A DNA stretch of 20,805 bases, taken from NCBI GenBank assembly GCA_937967805.1, contig CALBTC010000376.1, positions 1 to 20,805 of the forward strand, in the 5' to 3' direction. Under the pieces are notes generated by a model. That model was given only the letters and a program-made list of their open reading frames with translations. It had not been told where the DNA came from and made no database searches. This DNA is from an uncultured Anaerolineaceae bacterium. GTDB lineage: Bacteria > Chloroflexota > Anaerolineae > Promineifilales > Promineifilaceae. The translations under genes and the position numbers were made by a program. Positions 15,411 to 20,805 of this stretch are shown one piece after another; position 1 is the first letter of the stretch; each line of letters opens with the position of its first letter.

Positions 15411-16853
15411 TTAATTGTCTACCTCCACATAAACAGGCTGTGCCCCTACCTGTACAGTCACATATCCATCTACTATTCCATCCTGCCCATCTGTTACAGA
15501 ATATTGAGAACCGGCAATAGGATTACGTACCAACACCTGGGCAGCAGGGATACGTAAGGGTTCTGTGCCTGTTGCCGTAACGGGATTTAACCAGGCCACA
15601 AAAAACTGCTGATTTTGAACGACATCTTCAAACTCATACGCTTCCAGCTCCAGCTTCCCGGTTTCCCCTGTGGTGAACTTACGGACAAAACGTGCCGTCC
15701 GAAATGTCTCGGCAGCATCCTGGAATATGTAGTAAGCTTGTTTTTCAACAGGTGGCGTGCCATTTGTTACCAAACCGTTATCAAACTGATAACCCCCTCC
15801 CACATCATAATACATCCACCAAATCAGGATTTTCGCGTCCAGCGCGTAGCCCTGGGTTATCAGTTGAATCACATATTTAGATTGAATTTCCGGGGATCCC
15901 GGAATAGTTGACGCTGCATTGTTACTGTGCCAGCCCGTCTCAGTAACAACAATTGGTTTGTCCAAACCATAACCGGCCAAAATATCCTGAATATACTCCC
16001 CTTTTTCCAGAAGGCCAGGCCCTTTGTTATTTGTCCAGTTGGTGTAAAAAACTGGATAAGAGTGGAAATTCATCACGTCAAAGTAGTTTCCCCCTCCGTT
16101 GTCCAAAACATCGGTGAGGAATGAACGAACAAATGGCCCCCCCGAGGTGTCCTGAAAGAAGTCGTAGGCGATACCTGGGAAGACGAGCTGCGCGCCTGGA
16201 TTTGCCGCTTTTACAGCAGGGTAAACTACTTTCAGCAAGTCAGAAAACTCTTTGCCTTTATATCCCCAAAAATTAAAGCGATCTGGTTCGTTAAAAAGCT
16301 CCCAATAAGTGATCACCGGTGAACCGGGCGCATCGTTGAAACCATCCCCGTCATATCGTTCCACGGTAGCTGCCACAAACTCGGCAAACTCATCATATCG
16401 ATCTGGATAGATCGGTTCTTCTGGAGCCGGTGCCCCCCAGCCAGGTGAATACCGGAATGTTCCCAAGATATTCAGCCCACCATTTTCAGGTAGCACTGCA
16501 GCAAAAGCAGTTTCGGCCGAACCCCAATAATATGTCGGCGGTGACGTTCGGCTTGGCTCAATATTTGACCAATTTATCTGTATCCGCACCCAGGTTGTGC
16601 CAGACTCAACGAGTCCATTGTGGTATTTGCTGCTTGGAGCCGTACTGTCATACATTTGCACGCCAATTGGGGAAACGATATTGGTGTATCTATTCAAAAC
16701 AGCCGGCAAATATGTCGTCATCGCTTCTCCCAGAGTGTCTGCTTTTACAGTATGCTCTTGAGATTCTATATTTATGTTGGCCTGATTGTTGACCAATAAA
16801 AAGAGGCTGAGAAGCGCGAGGGTAAAAATTAAATATCCTTTACGAAAAATCAT
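15411..16853 (-). CDS. Exported glycosyl hydrolase, clan GH-A (GH5/GH39-like)
   Basis: This secreted or membrane-tethered protein has 480 residues from ATG 16853. A signal helix (about 6-21) is followed by a YLPAV motif (48-52). The TIM-barrel domain has the strand WVRIQINW near 88-95, the likely acid/base Glu189 in YWELFNEPDRF and the likely nucleophile Glu305 in VVTETGWHS. FHSYP and IWWMYYD are further typical strands. The C-terminal part (about 395-480) is a beta-sandwich. The frame reaches TTG 16898, but that codon lies on a perfect hairpin, while ATG 16853 has GGAG six bases upstream. It is in an operon between a GT-C gene and a second GH-A gene, so I infer a role in trimming or remodelling the exported glycan. 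Confidence 0.83.
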   Translation of the reverse strand: MIFRKGYLIFTLALLSLFLLVNNQANINIESQEHTVKADTLGEAMTTYLPAVLNRYTNIVSPIGVQMYDSTAPSSKYHNGLVESGTTWVRIQINWSNIEPSRTSPPTYYWGSAETAFAAVLPENGGLNILGTFRYSPGWGAPAPEEPIYPDRYDEFAEFVAATVERYDGDGFNDAPGSPVITYWELFNEPDRFNFWGYKGKEFSDLLKVVYPAVKAANPGAQLVFPGIAYDFFQDTSGGPFVRSFLTDVLDNGGGNYFDVMNFHSYPVFYTNWTNNKGPGLLEKGEYIQDILAGYGLDKPIVVTETGWHSNNAASTIPGSPEIQSKYVIQLITQGYALDAKILIWWMYYDVGGGYQFDNGLVTNGTPPVEKQAYYIFQDAAETFRTARFVRKFTTGETGKLELEAYEFEDVVQNQQFFVAWLNPVTATGTEPLRIPAAQVLVRNPIAGSQYSVTDGQDGIVDGYVTVQVGAQPVYVEVDN

Positions 16854-16870
16854 GTTCCACTCCGGAATCT

Positions 16871-16896
16871 GGCTGGTTTTCAACAGAAAACCAGCC
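16871..16896 (-). other. Perfect intercistronic hairpin in the glycan operon
   Basis: GGCTGGTTTTC (16871-16881) and GAAAACCAGCC (16886-16896) pair over 11 bp around the four-base loop AACA. It lies between the GT-C stop and the GH start, and the GH ribosome binding site follows shortly after. There is no T-run, so it looks like an mRNA-processing, stability or polarity element. Confidence 0.75.
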
Positions 16897-16906
16897 AATC
16901 TTTGAC

Positions 16907-18217
16907 TTAATTTAATTTGACGCTCGTTTCTGCTGAGACAAGCGGTTTCTTGCTAAAAATGTCTGGTAAGATTTTTATACTACTACCAGCAAGTTCCTGA
17001 ATCCACCACAATATCATGACGGACCAGACTGCCAATGAGGAAAGCTGAACGATGGCGTTGCCAACCGGTGCCGTAAAAAATCGATAAAGCCAATCAGTGA
17101 TGTGAATCCCCCAGTAGGAAATGAGCATATGAACCAGGGCACCAACAACAAACCAACCCAAAGCATTATACCGATTGGCAATAATGGCTGCTGGAATAAT
17201 CCAGCAGAGACTTTGAAGACCCAGGTTGGGCACGGCCGTTTGCATCACCAACATTGTTAACAGAAGCGAAACGATTAACGGCCGTTTCCGCGTCAGCCAA
17301 ATCATGGTAAAACCAGACAAGTAACCCAAATATTTGCCATACTGTGCTACCCACTGAAATAGTTCCTCTCCCGAACCCGTCAAAAAGCGCCATACATTGA
17401 TAACGGAAGAGTATCCCCACCAGCCGGAAATGGCCCCTGCACGCGTCGCCCGGCGCAGCATCGGCTGCCAGCTTCCGGGAAACAACAATTCAAACAGCGA
17501 AATCCCTATTAAAACAGGCAGCGCCACCAACACAATGACCTGAAGGCGCTGCCGCCAAGTCGTTAATCGCAAAAACAGAATAGGCGCTAGAATAAAAGGC
17601 CAAGTCTTGCTTAAAATCGCCAACCCCGTAAACCAGGCCGCGCCTGAATAATTTCCATCATTGTGCTGGCTCTGCTCATAAAAATACCAGGCCAGCACAA
17701 TGAAAAAAAGAGGCACCGCATCAAATTGACCTTGATAGGCCGCAACCATTATGGTGATGGGATTAAAAACGTACAGCCAGGCTGCCTTTTGGGCACTTTT
17801 TTCAGAGCGAAATCTGGCAAATCCCCCATAAATCAGCACCGCTATCAAACTATCTGCTAGCACGTTCAGGAATTTGACCCAAAATATGAAAAACAGCCCA
17901 GCATTTTCCGCCAGCCAATCGGCCAAAACGAACCAGTAAATCTCTAGCGGCAAATAGGGGTGCGCCACCTGAACCTGATAAATACTCTCGCCGCTGCGAA
18001 AAATATCGGCCGCTTCGCGAAAAACCGACATTTCGTAATATCCTGCCCCAACAGGCAGTATCAAGGCAGGCACCAGTCGCAGAAATAATGATGCAGCAAA
18101 AATCGTGGTTACGACGCCCGGCAGCAGCCTGTTGCTTGCCAGTAAGTAAAAAAACGTGGCAATGCAGCCAACAATCCAAACCAAAGCAACTACCGACGCC
18201 AGATCACCACTAAGCAT
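16907..18217 (-). CDS. GT-C family membrane glycosyltransferase (GT87/PIG-M-like)
   Basis: This polytopic protein of 436 residues has about ten hydrophobic segments. The first large loop (57-90) carries the acidic residues GAGYYEMSVFREAAD and the G-x-S-I-Y pattern typical of polyprenyl-phosphate-sugar-dependent transferases. FNPITIMVAAYQGQFDAVPL (151-170) is the hallmark NP...GQFD block shared by GT87 and PIG-M/ALG-type enzymes, followed by ILSKTWPFIL. It should work at the outer membrane leaflet, adding a sugar, often mannose in these families. The actual donor is not visible. ATG 18217 follows AAGAGA and lies 18 nt after the propeller gene. Confidence 0.82.
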   Translation of the reverse strand: MLSGDLASVVALVWIVGCIATFFYLLASNRLLPGVVTTIFAASLFLRLVPALILPVGAGYYEMSVFREAADIFRSGESIYQVQVAHPYLPLEIYWFVLADWLAENAGLFFIFWVKFLNVLADSLIAVLIYGGFARFRSEKSAQKAAWLYVFNPITIMVAAYQGQFDAVPLFFIVLAWYFYEQSQHNDGNYSGAAWFTGLAILSKTWPFILAPILFLRLTTWRQRLQVIVLVALPVLIGISLFELLFPGSWQPMLRRATRAGAISGWWGYSSVINVWRFLTGSGEELFQWVAQYGKYLGYLSGFTMIWLTRKRPLIVSLLLTMLVMQTAVPNLGLQSLCWIIPAAIIANRYNALGWFVVGALVHMLISYWGIHITDWLYRFFTAPVGNAIVQLSSLAVWSVMILWWIQELAGSSIKILPDIFSKKPLVSAETSVKLN

Positions 18218-18235
18218 TGTTTATCTCTTCTTAGT

Positions 18236-19366
18236 TTATGGCCTTTGTACGATCGGCAAATAGCGAAAAACGTTGTATGGCGCTTGCCAGCGCACAATCG
18301 CTTCGCCGCCCAGATCAGCCACCCAGGCTGTGCCGGATGAATCGGCAACAATATCTACCGGATTGCCAGTCGATGAGGGAAGTTGATGCAACGCATGTCC
18401 GACTACATCAAAGTCGCTGTTTTCCAGGTTCATTTGGCCAACGCGGCCGTTATTCGGGTCTGTGTACCATACATGAATCAATCCAGTTGACACCGTAATG
18501 TATAAACTATTGATACCGGTATCTTCCGCCGGCAAATCATACCAGCGAAAGAAAGCAAGCGTCTCCGGCAAAAAACGGCCGATCCGGTCATCAACCGGAC
18601 TGGCAATCCAAGGAACATTGTTTAAGGGAGCATTGTTTAGCGCAAAAACATCGCTTGGCGGCACCGCCGGACTGCCAAAATCAACCACAGTCGCCGGCAC
18701 AAACGTATTGGTTGCGGGTCTAAACTCCGTCATCTGGTTAACCCCGGGCGCAGTTATCCAGACGCTGGTATTGTTGGCTATGGAGATTTTTGTAGGCATT
18801 GCATTGGCTACCGGCGTGCCCTGGCTATTGGCATACCCATACGCAGTAAACATACCTCCGACGGGATCATATTTCACCAGATTGTTTGCTTCTGGCTGGG
18901 TAAACCAGATGAGTCCATTGGGGGCTATAGCGATGCTGTGCGGCAAACCGAGGTTAGGAATCGCAATCTCTTGAACGGCACCGGTGGCAATCGTCACATA
19001 ACCAATGTACGGCCGGGCCCGCTCAGTAAACCAGATACGGCCGTTCCCCGCATCATACGCCAAATCATACGGCTCGCTGCCACTGGTAGGCAGCGGATAA
19101 TTCGTAAACGAAAAATTCACCGTATCCGTCACCACCAGGCGGGTAACAACATTCGCCTCTGGCCGGGTAACCCAAACCCGTGCCGGCGGGCCGGCCGATT
19201 CTACCACCACGTTTTGCGGCCCACCGTCGGCCATAGGCACAGGGAATTCTGTCATGAAACCTACCGTATTGCTGGGCAAACCACTCTCTGCGGCAAAGGC
19301 CCACAACACCACTACAAAATTTAGCAGCACAATAAGTGCAATAAAGGCACCACGCTTCTTGTCCAT
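18236..19366 (-). CDS. Exported seven-bladed beta-propeller (Vgb/NHL-like)
   Basis: This 376-residue protein has a signal helix (8-26), then seven blade repeats centred on a W-x-(T/A/S) strand: ARVWVTRPEANVV (62-), GRIWFTERARPYIG (109-), GLIWFTQPEANNLV (151-), TSVWITAPGVNQM (200-), NVPWIASPVDDRIG (250-), IHVWYTDPNNGRVG (297-) and GTAWVADLGGEAIV (345-). The repeats resemble virginiamycin B lyase, but I see no reason to call it a lyase. Most such propellers in environmental bacteria have unknown ligands. The protein ends in FRYLPIVQRP, so a YLPxV motif closes the chain. ATG 19366 follows GGGGAGG. The gap to the ABC ATPase gene is 18 nt. In this operon a sugar-binding or scaffold role is inferred. 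Confidence 0.8.
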   Translation of the reverse strand: MDKKRGAFIALIVLLNFVVVLWAFAAESGLPSNTVGFMTEFPVPMADGGPQNVVVESAGPPARVWVTRPEANVVTRLVVTDTVNFSFTNYPLPTSGSEPYDLAYDAGNGRIWFTERARPYIGYVTIATGAVQEIAIPNLGLPHSIAIAPNGLIWFTQPEANNLVKYDPVGGMFTAYGYANSQGTPVANAMPTKISIANNTSVWITAPGVNQMTEFRPATNTFVPATVVDFGSPAVPPSDVFALNNAPLNNVPWIASPVDDRIGRFLPETLAFFRWYDLPAEDTGINSLYITVSTGLIHVWYTDPNNGRVGQMNLENSDFDVVGHALHQLPSSTGNPVDIVADSSGTAWVADLGGEAIVRWQAPYNVFRYLPIVQRP

Positions 19367-19384
19367 TTTTCCTCCCCGCCAGCC

Positions 19385-20623
19385 TCAGTTTTGGATCGTT
19401 GGCTCTAATGTTTTAATCGACCAATTGGCCGGCAGCGCTACCAAACCTTCCATCTCTTTAATTTCATTTTGACGCACACGGAAGCTATACGCTTTCATGT
19501 GATAATCATAACATTGGTGAGAGCGACTATCATGAACGGCCGTTGTCACCAAATACGTCGCCGGTAAAAGAGGTAACTGCTCAATCTCATACCGCAGCAC
19601 TCCTTCACCTTCAAGCACACCCAAATCAACACCGGCCACCTTCGTGTTGGGACCATTGACCTGCACCCCATCCTGCCGAAAAATGGCCAGGCCAACTTCC
19701 GGGTTAGGGATCGGCTTATGGGCCACATAACTGATTTCGATTGTCATCGGCTCGCCTGTGGCAAATGTCTCCTGGGGTTCATCCTGTGCATCTAAAAAAC
19801 GCGTGCTAATGATTTCAATCTCCCCGGTGCCCGATCGTGTAAACGTGGCGGTGATGGGCTGCCCTTTTTTCTGATAAGCGTGCGCCACATATTCTGCCGC
19901 AATTTCATCGACCGGTCCATATGCCTGCGGTACACCTTTGTCTATCCACAAAATGTGCGTGCAAAGGGTCCGCACCAGGTTAATGTTGTGGCTGACGATG
20001 AGTATGGTAACGCCCCGATCTTTCATGGCCATAATGGCATCGATGCATTTAGACTGAAACGCCTGATCACCCACCGCTAAAATTTCATCCACAATGAGGA
20101 TGTCTGGCTCCATGTGGATGGCTACGCTAAAGCCCAGGCGCATGTACATGCCCGATGAGTAATGGCGCACCGGCATATCAATAAATTCGTCTAGCTCGGA
20201 AAATTCAACGATGCGGTCGTAATAGTCACGGGTGGTGGCTTCATCGAAGCCAAGCAGGGCGGCGTTGAGGAAAATGTTTTCTCGACCGGTGAGATCGGGA
20301 TGGAAACCGGCACCCAGTTCGAGCAAGGCGCTGACACGGCCGTTTATCACGATACGGCCGTTATTCGGGCGCAAAATCCGGGCAATCAGCTTCAGGATGG
20401 TGCTCTTGCCGCTGCCGTTGCGTCCCACAATGCCAAAACATTGCCCCGGCAGCACGTCGAAGCTCACGCCGCGCACCGCCCACAGCGATTCCGGCGGCTG
20501 CTTTGGCTGCCTGCGCCGCGAAAACAGCGAGATAAACGCCTCCATCACCGACTGCGGCTTTTCCTTGGTAAAAGCAAACCGCTTATCGACGTTCTGGAAG
20601 CTGATGATTGGCTCTGGACCCAT
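19385..20623 (-). CDS. Wzt-like polysaccharide ABC exporter ATPase with carbohydrate-binding C-terminal domain
   Basis: This is the cytoplasmic ATPase of an O-antigen/teichoic-acid-type glycan exporter. From ATG 20623 (412 residues) Walker A GRNGSGKS is at 67-74, the signature YSSGMYMRLGFSVA at 155-168 (the SSGM form diagnostic of this subfamily), Walker B ILIVDEILAVGD at 175-186 and the switch His in VSHN at 212. Residues about 259-384 match the Wzt C-terminal beta-sandwich that reads the glycan end. The permease partner (Wzm) is absent here, so it must lie elsewhere, perhaps past the right edge. The frame is open to 20701, but that part reads through an inverted repeat; CAGGA precedes ATG 20623. 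First gene of the six-gene operon. Confidence 0.92.
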   Translation of the reverse strand: MGPEPIISFQNVDKRFAFTKEKPQSVMEAFISLFSRRRQPKQPPESLWAVRGVSFDVLPGQCFGIVGRNGSGKSTILKLIARILRPNNGRIVINGRVSALLELGAGFHPDLTGRENIFLNAALLGFDEATTRDYYDRIVEFSELDEFIDMPVRHYSSGMYMRLGFSVAIHMEPDILIVDEILAVGDQAFQSKCIDAIMAMKDRGVTILIVSHNINLVRTLCTHILWIDKGVPQAYGPVDEIAAEYVAHAYQKKGQPITATFTRSGTGEIEIISTRFLDAQDEPQETFATGEPMTIEISYVAHKPIPNPEVGLAIFRQDGVQVNGPNTKVAGVDLGVLEGEGVLRYEIEQLPLLPATYLVTTAVHDSRSHQCYDYHMKAYSFRVRQNEIKEMEGLVALPANWSIKTLEPTIQN

Positions 20624-20641
20624 AAACAGATATTCCTGAAA

Positions 20642-20720
20642 AACGCAGAGACACATGCAATCCCTGATTGCCGATGCAGAGAGCCTCATTGACAACTCCA
20701 CATCTCCGTGCCTCTGCGTT
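20642..20720. repeat. Inverted repeat with AACGCAGAG-type arms in the operon leader
   Basis: AACGCAGAGACAC (20642-20654) and GTGCCTCTGCGTT (20708-20720) are reverse complements at 12 of 13 positions, around a loop of 53 bases. The style (short purine-rich CGCAGAG units) recalls the element at 3188-3256. It lies in the leader of the Wzt-like gene, and on the minus strand no T-run follows. Confidence 0.65.
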
Positions 20721-20747
20721 CGATTTTTCCGGTGAATTCAATTGTGC

Positions 20748-20776
20748 ATTGTAGCGCAAACGGGGAGAGGGACCAA
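20748..20776 (-). promoter_or_regulatory. Possible promoter of the glycan operon
   Basis: On the minus strand TTGGTC (20771-20776, 3/6), 17 nt, then TACAAT (20748-20753, 5/6). Start would be near 20741, giving a leader of about 118 nt that contains the inverted repeat. The upstream gene is outside the window, so a larger operon is not excluded. Apart from this promoter and the repeat I see nothing between 20624 and 20805. Confidence 0.45.
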
Positions 20777-20805
20777 AAACGTTTGATCAACGGTTTGCCA
20801 ACGGC

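Noticed and set aside
18236..19366. Virginiamycin B lyase (antibiotic resistance) label for the propeller
   Set aside because: Blade repeats match the fold, but the operon context is glycan export and I cannot see lyase-specific residues, so a resistance call would be unsupported.
1..20805. CRISPR arrays, insertion sequences, phage or toxin-antitoxin genes
   Set aside because: No regularly spaced direct repeats, transposase, integrase or recognisable toxin genes were found on either strand. The ACGGCCGT copies are irregularly spaced and are not an array.

Overview
The window (about 20.8 kb, GC roughly half by eye) most likely comes from a member of the Chloroflexota, near Anaerolineae/Ardenticatenia. 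This is inferred, not proven. The hints are secreted proteins with Thr-Pro linkers, repeated YLPxV motifs in exported proteins, a tRNA-Leu/tig/clpP cluster, and a very dense octamer palindrome, ACGGCCGT. I counted 22 exact copies by eye, where well under one is expected by chance. No phage, insertion sequence or CRISPR array is visible.

Layout. Positions 8-3140 (minus) hold part of a peptide/nickel-type ABC importer: permease B, permease C and ATPase D. The second ATPase, if there is one, would lie beyond the left edge, and no binding protein is seen. Positions 3288-3830 (minus) encode a small lipoprotein resembling DUF6174. A tRNA-Pro(GGG) with a clear extended -10 promoter lies at 4041-4117 (plus), followed by its terminator and a four-helix membrane protein (4185-4676). 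That gene overlaps tail-to-tail with a minus-strand gene for a membrane-anchored protein whose centre looks like a sortase fold that has lost its catalytic His and Cys (4673-6064). Upstream of it is a large secreted Calx-beta/PPC/SdrD-B-like protein (6158-7975). clpP (8217-8819) and tig (8938-10539) follow, with tRNA-Leu(UAG) directly upstream. The terminator of this tRNA sits almost on the tig ribosome binding site. On the plus strand, 10799-12196 encodes an 8-oxoguanine deaminase-type amidohydrolase.

Positions 20776-12266 (minus) look like one six-gene cell-surface glycan operon, with gaps of 3-54 nt over its first five genes and 76 nt before the last. In transcription order it encodes a Wzt-like ABC ATPase with a carbohydrate-binding C-terminal domain, an exported seven-bladed propeller, a GT-C glycosyltransferase, two exported clan GH-A glycosidase-like proteins (the second with a CARDB domain), and a second GT-C glycosyltransferase. 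I infer that the glycosyltransferases add sugars at the outer face of the membrane, the ABC ATPase drives export of a lipid-linked glycan, and the secreted glycosidases and propeller trim or bind it.

The most unusual signals are these: the oriented GAAACGGCCG repeat, which imprints the tripeptide Glu-Thr-Ala on otherwise unrelated proteins; a clpP terminator built from two copies of the palindrome; the dead-sortase protein; the YLPxV motif in three neighbouring exported proteins; and four different inverted repeats between genes.
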